From positions 47,863-62,071 of the forward strand of contig DBXF01000051.1 of assembly GCA_002309295.1 (NCBI GenBank): a DNA stretch of 14,209 bases. Direction: 5' to 3'. The notes under the pieces are model-generated. The model saw nothing but the letters and a program-made list of their open reading frames with translations. It was not told where the DNA came from and searched no databases. The position numbers and the translations under genes are program-made. Position 1 is the first letter of the stretch, and every line of letters starts with the position of its first letter. Source of the DNA: Bacteroidales bacterium UBA1219 (GTDB lineage Bacteria; Bacteroidota; Bacteroidia; Bacteroidales; P3). Of this stretch, positions 6,739 to 14,209 are shown in pieces.

Positions 6739-9700
6739 TTCTTTTTCTCTTTTTGCTTTGGTGTTGCGGCCTTTTTCTTTTTCTTGGGAGAGAACAGCGA
6801 TTTCCATGTGTCGAAATCCTTGCTATATTTAATGCCAACTCCTTGAGTATAAGGCATATCTTGTTTAGTATAGTCGTTGGCGTTGGAGCGGTTGAAAGCC
6901 ACAAGGTGGAAGTTGGGCGATATCTTGTATCCCAGCAGCACGTCGCCTATGATGGTGCTTGCGCTTGAACTGCCGTTATCGAGTTGGTTGAGGGTGCGGG
7001 CGTCGCCGCCGATACCGAAGGTAGTCTCGAAATAGAAACGGTTCCACTCCTTGCTTATATCTATATCCAACTGGTTGGTTACCAGAGCGTCGCCCGATTT
7101 ATAGTTGATATTCACATCCACAAATTCCACCATGCTCGACACCACGTTGCTCACTTGGTTGGCCACAATTCCCAAGCCTGTTGACATAGTGTTGAAATTG
7201 TCCGTGGCATTGGAAGACGACGAATAGAAAGAGTTCATCGCCAGCAGCGACACCGTCTGGTTTATCATCTCTCGCTCGTTGGAGCGGTCAATGACAGCGA
7301 ACACCTCTTCTTCGGTACTCTGGTCGGCGTTGGGTAGTCGGAAATCGAATTTGATGGTGGGATTCATCAGCTGGCCGCTCAGTGCTATGATGCTTTCAAC
7401 ATTGACTGTCTTCGAAGTATGTTCCATCGACGACGAGCCGGCGTACAGCGAGGCAAGGTTCACCCTTTGAGCATAGATGCCCTTGATGTCGATATTGGCA
7501 TCGGTAGGACTTCCCGACCACCTTAGCGAGCTCCCGTTCTCCAGCGTCAACTCCCTAGAAACCAAGTCCATCAAATTAAGTTTGAACGCTCCCGACTCTA
7601 TGATATAGTCGCCAGAGAGCGAGAAATCGTTGCCCGACGCGATACTGAGTTGCAAGTTGCCGTTGCCCGTTGCCGACACAAGTGCCGTGAGCTGGCTGAA
7701 ATCCATAGGCATGGAGAATTTCACGTTGGAGTTTGCGGCGATATTCACCAGCACCTTGTATTTCATATTGCTTTGCGTCTGTCTGCGCGTTGTGCTGCGG
7801 GTACGTTGCTTTTGGGTGAAACGTATGAAATTCTGTTCGGAAATCTGCTGTTTGTCGCTTAGCGAAATGGCAAAGGTGCTTCCCTGGTTTGTGGTGGCGT
7901 TGGCAGCGACGACCAGATTGTTCACCGGACCTTTCACTGTGCCGTCGACATTGGCAAACACTCTGCCGTAGAACAGGTCGTTGTCCCTGGAAGTGGTGTT
8001 CATCACCATAAAGTTGTCCGAAACAAGTTTCAAATCCACGGCGAAATCATTAAAGGAGTTGTGGCTGACTATACCGTTCACCACTGCCGAATTGTCGCGC
8101 AAGTCGTTTATCACGAAGTCTTTGATAATAATCTGGTTGTCATCGAAAAACACGGTGTCCGAAAAACGGTACAAGGTGTTGAACATGTCTATTTTTATAA
8201 GGCCGTCCTCGAAAATGGCGTCGCCGGTGATGCGTGGCTTGTTTAGCGTTCCGCCGATGGCGATATCGCCGTGCAGTCCGCCTTCGAAACGCGACGAGAA
8301 CGATTTGAGGTATGGCGCCACCGACTTCAGGTCGAAACCGTTGAAAGCAGCCCTGAAATCCAGCCTGCCGTCCTCCTCGGGATAATAAAATCCGTTCATA
8401 TTGATGGGATAACGAACCGAATTTTCGTCGCTTATCACGGAGTTGAGCACCACTCCGATTCGGTTTTTCGAGGCGTCCCAGCGCGAGAGGATTTTGGCGT
8501 TGCCCATGCTGCGGTCGTTTATCTGCCAGTCCTCGATGTCCATGTTAGCGTCGTAGTAAACGGTTTTGTAGAAATCCCTTACCGACACTTTGCCGTCGAG
8601 CGATCCCGACATCGAAAGGCCTATGTCGTTGAGGAAGACATTGAAAAATCCGACGTCGAACTTATTGAAATCCACATCGATGGCATCGGTGCTGTCGGGA
8701 CTCACATATCCGTTTACGAGCAACGACTGTTCGTCGGATTTTATCTGCAACCCCCTTATATCCAAAAGCTTACCACCGAACACAATCTCATTCTTGTCGG
8801 CCACCTGCCATTTCTCACCCTCTATGGTGAACGACGATTTGTCGATTCGTACCACGTTCTTTTCCAGGGTGCTATGCATATCCATCGCTATGTAACCCGA
8901 TGTCGGATTATTGGCGGCGTAGTCGTCCCACCACAAAGCCAGATTGGCGTCGCTGCTTATACTTTTCAGCCTGTAAGCGAAATTGTTCATCGAAAACGAC
9001 GAGCCGTACGACAATATGCCGATAGCGCCACTCAAATCCAATTTGTCATGTTCGGTGGAGATGCCCAATTGTAAAACATTGGCAAGTATTGAGCCATATC
9101 TTACGGAGTCGGCTTTGAGCCTTAGTTTGATAGTCTCGTGATCTTCATCCTCTGTAATCACACTACGTTCCCATTCGCAAGTCAGCCGCGTGCTGTCCGA
9201 AATATAAAGTCCTGGCACAATGGTGTTAAGCACATTGTTCGAATCGTTGTACACAATCTCCAGTGTCAAATCCGAATCGTCACCTGGCTCTTCCGTTTTT
9301 TCTTCATCCATATTTTCACCGCCGAAGGGGTTGTAGTACACTGGCACATACTTGTTACAGAAACGTTTTACCAACGGGCCGAAGTCGGAGTAATTGAAAT
9401 ACCCTTTGGCCACGCCGTGAAACATGTCACAGTCGAGGGTTATGTTTCGGTAATCGTCCATCTGTCGCGAAAGCAGCGATATGTTGTCCATGTGTATCTT
9501 GCGGTCGGGCAGTTGCAGGTTGGTGTTGGTGAGCGTTGCGGATCCCGTAAGCTCGTCCAAGGTGTTGCCCTGCAAATTCAATATCACCTGCGACGACAGT
9601 TTCTGACTCGAATCTGCCGTGTTTGTCAGTCTCAGCCTTGCCAAATCCAGCGACTCGATATTGGCTGTGGCCGAATAGGAATACTGGGCTTGCCCCAAAT

Positions 9701-11240
9701 CCACTTCGGCAGAGATGGTGGCTTCGGCGAGCGGGTCCTGAATACGCATATCCGCTTCAATCATACGGCCGTTCATTTCAGCGTTGACTTCAGCGTAGTC
9801 GATTCGTTGGTTATGCATAGCCACATTGTGCAGAATGGCGTTTGCCGACATCTGCATGCTGTCCGGATTGAAACCGGAACCCTGAACTGTGATGTCGAAA
9901 CCCGTGGCCGACACATAGTCGTTGGGCAGCACGCCTTGCAGGGAGAAATAGTCGGACTTGAGGTTACCGATATATTGGTAGTTGTCGGTTTTCGAGTCTT
10001 TCTGCAAAATGGCGTCGGCTGCTATATGGCCCGCGGCAGTGTTGAGGTCGGCGGTGGCCATAAACTCGTCCAGAGTGCCTACAAACGACATGTCGTTCAC
10101 CTGTATGGGCGAGAGCAATGCCACTTGGCGCGGTATGTTTATCGTACCGGCGCGCCCGGGATAGAGTATCTGCCGCCAGTCCTCCACACAGGTGGTCATA
10201 TCTGTAATCTGGCCGTTGATGATGGTGTTTTTCATATCGACAAGGCCGGTGATATATCCGTTCAGCGTGAGGTGTGTCTGACTTCCGAAAGCCAGATTCA
10301 GATTTTCGGCATGCAGGTCGGCAACAGGACCGTACACCAGTCCCGAAAACTGGATTTTTTCCTCCATCGGCCAAAGCACCGGAGCCCAATAAGCGGCGTC
10401 TTTCATGCCTCCCACACAGCCCTCCTTGAAATTGGCGAGCATGTGCACATTGTCGATATATCCGCCCATGCTGTTCCAGCCATTGTATTTCAGCAGCACA
10501 TCGCAGAGAAGGTGGCTCTCATTGGTGGACAAATCCATATCCGTAACACTAATGCCGTTGGGGGTAACGTAAACAAAGCCCGAAAAGTCGCGCATGGCGA
10601 AACCGCTCTTCTCCACCGCCGACATCGACTCCATTTTCAATGTGATATGGTCGTTGAGAACACGCAGGTTACGCACACGCAAATTGATATCGGAATAGTC
10701 CATGGCCTTGGGATTGATGCCGTGTTCGTGCGAGAAATTGTCGTAATTCTTCAGCCGCATCTTGAAACGCATATTACGCAACGACACATTGTTAACCCTC
10801 ACCACGAAAGGTGCGGCTTTCTTTTTCTCCTTTTTCTTCTCCGACTTGAAGTAATCTATCAAGAATTTGAGGTTTATGCCCTCTTCGGTGATGCCGAGGT
10901 AGTAATATCCGTTGCTTATCGACACACGTCGTAGCGAAAGACCGTCGGAACTTATCGGGAATTCGTCGAAACGCACCGAAAGCCGCTCGCAGCAGAACAC
11001 CGTGTCGCCGTTGGGCTCGCACATCAAAACGTTGCGCATACGCACATGGTTGAACAAATTCACACCCAACGAACCGATGCGTATCTCGCCTCCCGTCTCC
11101 TTGGAAAGATACGACGAAACCCACGAAGCTGCCAGCGACTGCACCACCGAATAGTTGGCCAGCGCCACAAGCACGTAAATTGTCAGGAACACCCCCAACA
11201 ACACACGGCCTACTATTTTAAGCACCTTCTTTGTTCGCAC
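6735..11240 (-). CDS. tamB: TamB-family translocation/assembly module protein (DUF490)
   Basis: 1501-residue AsmA-like/TamB protein, expected to span the periplasm from the inner to the outer membrane as a long beta-taco or bridge for lipid transport or outer-membrane protein assembly. An N-terminal membrane anchor (about residues 8-29, with RTKK and K preceding it) is followed by an early segment in the Bacteroidetes TamB style (GDTVFCCERLSVRFDEF and the GITEEGINLKFLIDYF stretch), then a very long beta-rich region. The C-terminal 400 or so residues carry the DUF490 hallmarks: SGDYIIESGAFKLNLM, ELTLENGSSLRWSG, ALSGQLMNPTIKFDFRLP and VFAVIDRSNEREMINQ. Lysine clusters occur at 134-141 and at the extreme C-terminus (PKKKKKAATPKQKEKKK). 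The start is a GTG; I see no in-frame ATG just upstream, and it puts the anchor at the N-terminus. The gene lies 48 bp after the lipoprotein and overlaps the glycosyltransferase by 4 bp. No TamA/BamA partner is in the window. Confidence 0.9.
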   Translation of the reverse strand: MRTKKVLKIVGRVLLGVFLTIYVLVALANYSVVQSLAASWVSSYLSKETGGEIRIGSLGVNLFNHVRMRNVLMCEPNGDTVFCCERLSVRFDEFPISSDGLSLRRVSISNGYYYLGITEEGINLKFLIDYFKSEKKKEKKKAAPFVVRVNNVSLRNMRFKMRLKNYDNFSHEHGINPKAMDYSDINLRVRNLRVLNDHITLKMESMSAVEKSGFAMRDFSGFVYVTPNGISVTDMDLSTNESHLLCDVLLKYNGWNSMGGYIDNVHMLANFKEGCVGGMKDAAYWAPVLWPMEEKIQFSGLVYGPVADLHAENLNLAFGSQTHLTLNGYITGLVDMKNTIINGQITDMTTCVEDWRQILYPGRAGTINIPRQVALLSPIQVNDMSFVGTLDEFMATADLNTAAGHIAADAILQKDSKTDNYQYIGNLKSDYFSLQGVLPNDYVSATGFDITVQGSGFNPDSMQMSANAILHNVAMHNQRIDYAEVNAEMNGRMIEADMRIQDPLAEATISAEVDLGQAQYSYSATANIESLDLARLRLTNTADSSQKLSSQVILNLQGNTLDELTGSATLTNTNLQLPDRKIHMDNISLLSRQMDDYRNITLDCDMFHGVAKGYFNYSDFGPLVKRFCNKYVPVYYNPFGGENMDEEKTEEPGDDSDLTLEIVYNDSNNVLNTIVPGLYISDSTRLTCEWERSVITEDEDHETIKLRLKADSVRYGSILANVLQLGISTEHDKLDLSGAIGILSYGSSFSMNNFAYRLKSISSDANLALWWDDYAANNPTSGYIAMDMHSTLEKNVVRIDKSSFTIEGEKWQVADKNEIVFGGKLLDIRGLQIKSDEQSLLVNGYVSPDSTDAIDVDFNKFDVGFFNVFLNDIGLSMSGSLDGKVSVRDFYKTVYYDANMDIEDWQINDRSMGNAKILSRWDASKNRIGVVLNSVISDENSVRYPINMNGFYYPEEDGRLDFRAAFNGFDLKSVAPYLKSFSSRFEGGLHGDIAIGGTLNKPRITGDAIFEDGLIKIDMFNTLYRFSDTVFFDDNQIIIKDFVINDLRDNSAVVNGIVSHNSFNDFAVDLKLVSDNFMVMNTTSRDNDLFYGRVFANVDGTVKGPVNNLVVAANATTNQGSTFAISLSDKQQISEQNFIRFTQKQRTRSTTRRQTQSNMKYKVLVNIAANSNVKFSMPMDFSQLTALVSATGNGNLQLSIASGNDFSLSGDYIIESGAFKLNLMDLVSRELTLENGSSLRWSGSPTDANIDIKGIYAQRVNLASLYAGSSSMEHTSKTVNVESIIALSGQLMNPTIKFDFRLPNADQSTEEEVFAVIDRSNEREMINQTVSLLAMNSFYSSSSNATDNFNTMSTGLGIVANQVSNVVSSMVEFVDVNINYKSGDALVTNQLDIDISKEWNRFYFETTFGIGGDARTLNQLDNGSSSASTIIGDVLLGYKISPNFHLVAFNRSNANDYTKQDMPYTQGVGIKYSKDFDTWKSLFSPKKKKKAATPKQKEKKK

Positions 11241-11288
11241 CTCTCTAAGTTGTTTTATAATCTATTAACTGACAATTATTTACATCCT

Positions 11289-12305
11289 CTAGAAACCTAT
11301 CTCCAAACCTCTCAGGAATTTGCGGTAATCGGAATTGGCGTCGAGGGGGACGGGCATAATGCGGTAGACGTGGACACTGCGCGAGGCAAAGATACCCAAA
11401 CCGCCTTCGATATTAGTGTAGATGCCACGTTCCTGTACAATAGTCGTAGGAGGTGCCGACACACTGCGGTACATCTTGAAATTCTCGTCGCCGGCAAAAA
11501 GATACAGACAGATGCTGTCGTACGGATTTTTGACGGTCTCGTGGTCGGTAATCTGCTTGGTAAGCTCGCTGCCGAAAAACACCTGCGACACCTGCGAGTT
11601 GAGCACAAGTTCGTTGGTGGCTTCCCTTGTGGGACACAGTATATCGACATGCAGAAGCGAGTCGGTGCCGGCATTGCGGTAGAAGAAACGTATCATCGGC
11701 TGGAAGACACGCACCCTTGCCACCTTGTTCCACGAGATTGTTGCCGTTCCAGTACGGAAATTAAAAGTCCCCAACTGACTGTTGTTCACCTTGATAGCAT
11801 TGGGGTCGATAGTACCCACAAGCGATGTCTCAGAGGTGGCCGTAACACCCGTGCGCTTGTTAGCCACACGCAATTCGTAAATCTTTTCGTTGCTGAGTCT
11901 GCCTTTGGTGGGACAGTAATAGATGGGCTGATTGGGAGCATAGAAACCGCCTTCGGGCTTGTCGGTCAGTACTTTGTATTGGAATGGGAACACCCTGCCC
12001 GTTTCCGTCGTTTTTTTCATCACGCCGGTAGCCTCGTTTTCCTCAGCGTTCCACTCCACAATGCTCACATCGAGCTCCCCTTCGGGGTAATTTGAGGAGT
12101 CTGTTATCGACGTCATCGCAAGCATATCGCCCTCGCCCAAAAAGCATTTCTGCACCCTTATCCACGTGGTGTCGTCGTCCTGGTCGAGCAAGCCATAAAC
12201 CAGCATAGTCTCCTGCCAATCGGCATTGGAAGAGAATTCGTTATTGCAGGCGGCAAGTCCGAGCACCGCCACCATAGCCATCGGCAACAAACGTAAAATC
12301 TTCAT
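11289..12305 (-). CDS. Bacteroidetes lipoprotein, possibly DUF4249-like
   Basis: 338-residue secreted lipoprotein of unknown function. Residues 1-19 form a signal peptide with a lipobox ending L-A-A-C, giving a lipidated Cys20; the following NNEFSS has no aspartate at +2 and only a weak acidic stretch, so inner versus outer membrane or surface placement is unclear. The body is mixed polar and beta-rich, with no catalytic motif I recognise. Length, lipobox and an early beta strand after the linker (ETMLVYGLLDQDDDTTWIRV) resemble the Bacteroidetes DUF4249 outer-membrane lipoproteins, but I am not certain of that family. It is the first gene of the minus-strand unit, directly behind a good promoter, and sits 48 bp before tamB. 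That placement suggests, but does not prove, a link to outer-membrane assembly. The ATG at 12303-12305 is the only start that gives a clean signal peptide. Confidence 0.85.
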   Translation of the reverse strand: MKILRLLPMAMVAVLGLAACNNEFSSNADWQETMLVYGLLDQDDDTTWIRVQKCFLGEGDMLAMTSITDSSNYPEGELDVSIVEWNAEENEATGVMKKTTETGRVFPFQYKVLTDKPEGGFYAPNQPIYYCPTKGRLSNEKIYELRVANKRTGVTATSETSLVGTIDPNAIKVNNSQLGTFNFRTGTATISWNKVARVRVFQPMIRFFYRNAGTDSLLHVDILCPTREATNELVLNSQVSQVFFGSELTKQITDHETVKNPYDSICLYLFAGDENFKMYRSVSAPPTTIVQERGIYTNIEGGLGIFASRSVHVYRIMPVPLDANSDYRKFLRGLEIGF

Positions 12306-12339
12306 TTTTTACCTTATTTTTAATGACAATACAAAATTG

Positions 12340-12371
12340 CAAATATACGATTTTTTCCGCAAATAGACAAA
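12340..12371 (-). promoter_or_regulatory. Bacteroidetes-type promoter of the lipoprotein-tamB unit
   Basis: On the minus strand, a TTTG -33 box (+ strand CAAA at 12368-12371) is separated by 20 bp from TATATTTG (+ strand CAAATATA at 12340-12347), which fits the TAnnTTTG -7 consensus of the Bacteroidetes primary sigma factor exactly. Transcription would start near 12333, giving a 5' leader of about 28 nt before the lipoprotein ATG. Confidence 0.75.
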
Positions 12372-12394
12372 TTTTCAAAAAAATCGGAAAAAAA

Positions 12395-12427
12395 TTTGGT
12401 TATCTCAAAAAAAAAGAGTAACTTTGC
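12395..12427 (+). promoter_or_regulatory. Bacteroidetes-type promoter of the M23 peptidase gene
   Basis: A TTTG -33 box at 12395-12398 is followed after 20 bp by TAACTTTGC at 12419-12427, an exact TAnnTTTG -7 match. Transcription would start near 12432, giving a leader of about 75 nt before the peptidase ATG at 12506. The two divergent -33 boxes are only 23 bp apart in A/T-rich DNA, so the two promoters may compete or share regulators. Confidence 0.78.
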
Positions 12428-12442
12428 AAGCGTTTTTTAGAA

Positions 12443-12481
12443 GGGTGGTCACCAGTGGTAACACCCAAGCGGCAAAGCCGC
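12443..12481 (+). other. Structured 5' leader with two small hairpins
   Basis: In the predicted leader of the peptidase mRNA, GGGTG (12443-12447) can pair with CACCC (12462-12466), with a smaller inner ACC/GGT stem. Next to it GCGGC (12469-12473) pairs with GCCGC (12477-12481) around an AAA loop. No U-tract follows, so this is not a simple terminator. It matches no riboswitch class I recognise. A role in mRNA stability or translation is only a guess. Confidence 0.35.
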
Positions 12482-12505
12482 GATGGAATTGTAAAACAAA
12501 AAGTT

Positions 12506-13594
12506 ATGAATATAAAAATAGTCTTAATCGCAACCCTCTCCCTGATGGTAACAGCCACCTGCAACGTGGCAAAAGCACAAAACAACAACAAAAACCGCAG
12601 CACAACATCTGTTTATCAAGTCAACCGACTCGATGTTGTTTACAACGAAGATGGTTACGATAATCTCGCCTCCGACAACACAACAGCCACCGAAACACGC
12701 CGCTCCGCAACTTCCGACAGAAGTTCCTACCGCACCACGGCCAACAACTCCAGAAAAACCGACACCACACGCTCCAAACGCACCGAGCATTACATCATAA
12801 AGAAATATTTCGAGCAGCTGGAAAACGAAAACAACGGTGAAGAAGACCCCGGCGCCGAAAGCGAATACGACATCCTTTACGCCAGTTTCGACACCAACGC
12901 AATCCATTACAGCGGCTTTAGCCTGAACAGCGACTCCACCGCCGTGCTTCCTCTGCTCGTGGGCAACAAAGCCAAATTCGTATGCCCCGTTACCGACTAT
13001 CACATCAGCTCGCGTTTCGGACCGCGCCGCCGCCGTTTCCACTACGGCATGGACCTCGCTTGTCCTACCGGCACTCCCGTTTACTCCGCTTTCGACGGCA
13101 CCGTGCGCGTGGCCAAATACAACAAATCGTATGGTAACCTCATTGTAGTGCGCCACAATAACGGCGTTGAGACTTACTACGCCCACCTCTCGAAAATAAA
13201 AGTAACCAGCGGTCAGAAAGTGAAAGCCGGCGACGAGATAGGTCTCGTGGGCAACACAGGACGCTCCTTCGGCAGCCACCTGCATTTCGAAACCCGTTAC
13301 CTCGGCTCCGCCATGAACCCCGAAGCTTTGGTGAATTTCGAAACCAAGAAACTCGTTTGCGACACGCTGAACGTCAACAGCAGCCTGTTCCGCCACAAAA
13401 ACAGCAACGCTCAATATGCAAGAAATTCGGCAGCAAAACGTGGTGGCGGTGGCAAATACCACACCGTCCGCAAAGGCGACACCCTCGGTGCCATAGCTTC
13501 GCGCAACCACACCTCCGTGAAACGCCTCTGCCAGCTCAACGGCATACGCAAAAGCAGCACCTTGCGTCCGGGACAGAAACTGCGCGTGCGATAA
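12506..13594 (+). CDS. Secreted M23 family metallopeptidase with C-terminal LysM domain
   Basis: 362-residue peptidoglycan endopeptidase of the LytM/NlpD/EnvC type. Residues 1-25 look like a signal peptide (hydrophobic [11 protein letters not shown], cleavage likely after AKA). A hydrophilic Ser/Thr/Asn/Arg-rich linker fills about 26-95, followed by a short acidic helix-like stretch. The M23 domain spans about 160-280 with all zinc and catalytic residues: H179 and D183 (HYGMD), H227 (YYAHLS) and H258-x-H260 (HLHF), so it should be active, unlike the degenerate LytM factors of E. coli. A LysM peptidoglycan-binding domain (about 318-362, [17 protein letters not shown] to [10 protein letters not shown]) ends the protein. 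An upstream in-frame GTG at 12455 exists, but it would place 17 charged residues before the signal peptide and start inside the leader hairpin, so the ATG at 12506 is preferred. Likely roles are cell division, wall growth or daughter-cell separation. Confidence 0.92.
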   Translation: MNIKIVLIATLSLMVTATCNVAKAQNNNKNRSTTSVYQVNRLDVVYNEDGYDNLASDNTTATETRRSATSDRSSYRTTANNSRKTDTTRSKRTEHYIIKKYFEQLENENNGEEDPGAESEYDILYASFDTNAIHYSGFSLNSDSTAVLPLLVGNKAKFVCPVTDYHISSRFGPRRRRFHYGMDLACPTGTPVYSAFDGTVRVAKYNKSYGNLIVVRHNNGVETYYAHLSKIKVTSGQKVKAGDEIGLVGNTGRSFGSHLHFETRYLGSAMNPEALVNFETKKLVCDTLNVNSSLFRHKNSNAQYARNSAAKRGGGGKYHTVRKGDTLGAIASRNHTSVKRLCQLNGIRKSSTLRPGQKLRVR

Positions 13595-13637
13595 CCCTTC
13601 ACCAAAATACAGGCACAATAAAAACACGCATCACCCT

Positions 13638-14209
13638 ATGCGCTTCGACATCATTACATTATTCCCAAATATGTTGTCGTCCTTTTTTCAGGAATCTATC
13701 CTGAAAAGAGCCCAGAACAAACAGCTTGCCGAAATACATCTGCACGACCTGCACGACTACTCGCAGAACAACTACGGCAGCGTGGACGACTACGCCTACG
13801 GCGGCGGTGCAGGAATGGTGATAGGCATCGAACCTGTGGCGCTCTGTATCGAAGACCTGCAAAAAGAACGTCAATACGACGAGATAATATACACCGCCCC
13901 CGACGGCGAACTGCTCTCGCAACCCCGCAGCAACCAGCTCTCGTTGCTCAACAACGTGATGATTCTCTGCGGACACTACAAAGGTATCGACGAACGCATA
14001 CGCGAGCACTTCATAACTCTAGAAATATCCATAGGCGACTACGTGCTTACCGGCGGAGAGCTTCCTGCAATGGTGATGATAGACGCCATTTCCCGACTGG
14101 TGCCTGGTGTATTAAGTAACAATGAATCCGCCATGACAGAGAGTTTTCACAATAATCTGCTGGAATACCCGCAATACTCAAGACCTGAGGAGTGGATGGG
14201 TAAAAAGGT
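13638..14209 (+). CDS. trmD: tRNA (guanine-N1-)-methyltransferase TrmD, 3'-truncated
   Basis: SPOUT-class, trefoil-knot methyltransferase that uses S-adenosylmethionine to make m1G37 next to the anticodon, preventing +1 frameshifting. The first 190 codons, out of roughly 225-255 in the family, are present before the window edge. Signatures are [10 protein letters not shown] at the start, YGGGAGMV (54-61), [12 protein letters not shown] (109-120), [15 protein letters not shown] (131-145) in the knot, SRLVPGVL with R153 at the place of E. coli R154, and [13 protein letters not shown]. The residue aligned without gaps to the E. coli catalytic base D169 is E168. The gene starts 43 bp after the peptidase stop with no promoter or terminator seen between them, so the two may be co-transcribed. 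The usual rpsP-rimM-trmD-rplS neighbours are absent upstream. Confidence 0.95.
   Translation, partial: MRFDIITLFPNMLSSFFQESILKRAQNKQLAEIHLHDLHDYSQNNYGSVDDYAYGGGAGMVIGIEPVALCIEDLQKERQYDEIIYTAPDGELLSQPRSNQLSLLNNVMILCGHYKGIDERIREHFITLEISIGDYVLTGGELPAMVMIDAISRLVPGVLSNNESAMTESFHNNLLEYPQYSRPEEWMGKK

Noticed and set aside
6739..6807. N-terminal extension of the GT9 gene to an upstream ATG
   Set aside because: The extra 23 residues are read out of frame from the lysine-rich end of tamB, add only charged residues before a canonical GT9 N-terminus, and would lose the ATGA coupling.
9138..10934. Long open frame (598 codons) on the + strand opposite tamB
   Set aside because: It lies wholly antisense to the well-supported tamB frame, its product is rich in His, Val and Arg with no recognisable domain, and long antisense frames arise from the codon use of the real gene.
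12455..12505. GTG start 51 bp upstream for the M23 peptidase
   Set aside because: It would bury the signal peptide behind 17 mostly polar residues and begin within the leader hairpins.
12506..12565. Lipobox in the M23 peptidase signal region (VTATC)
   Set aside because: The residue before the cysteine is Thr and the region continues to a good signal peptidase I site at AKA, so a lipoprotein is less likely.
12524..13627. 367-codon open frame on the minus strand across the M23 peptidase gene
   Set aside because: It is the antisense shadow of a gene with complete catalytic motifs; the product is a low-complexity Val/Ala/Gly/Phe sequence.

Overview
The window looks like a chromosomal segment from a member of the Bacteroidetes, most likely Bacteroidales. 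The evidence is the two promoters that fit the phylum-specific consensus (TTTG, about 20 bp, TAnnTTTG), the lack of Shine-Dalgarno sequences before most starts, a TamB of the long Bacteroidetes type, and close agreement of the partial ornithine aminotransferase with that family. No tRNA, rRNA, CRISPR array, insertion sequence or phage gene was seen.

Layout. From the left edge, a 5'-truncated ornithine aminotransferase gene (rocD-like, + strand) ends at 780. It meets a four-gene minus-strand unit tail to tail, and the gap (781-914) holds two back-to-back intrinsic terminators, one per strand. The minus-strand unit runs from 12305 down to 915: an outer-membrane-type lipoprotein, a TamB-family envelope protein, a GT9 (heptosyltransferase-like) glycosyltransferase, and a 1606-residue protein joining a DnaQ-like exonuclease domain, a RecQ helicase and a UvrD/Rep helicase. 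Spacing is tight (48 bp, a 4-bp ATGA overlap, 13 bp), so the genes are probably co-transcribed. The last junction is built from a 7-bp tandem repeat that encodes the glycosyltransferase C-terminus and runs into the helicase start codon.

A divergent intergenic region (12306-12505) carries one good Bacteroidetes promoter for each direction. To its right, on the + strand, lie a secreted M23 peptidase with a C-terminal LysM domain (an NlpD/EnvC-like cell-wall hydrolase) and trmD, the tRNA m1G37 methyltransferase, cut by the right edge.

Themes. Three of the four minus-strand genes and the divergent peptidase concern the envelope: lipid or protein transport (TamB), LPS or glycan assembly (GT9), a surface or periplasmic lipoprotein, and peptidoglycan remodelling. 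The nuclease-helicase fusion at the end of that unit is the outlier and the most interesting gene. I see no sequence evidence for a complete new defence system, but its three-module design and unusual metal and nuclease motifs deserve a closer look.
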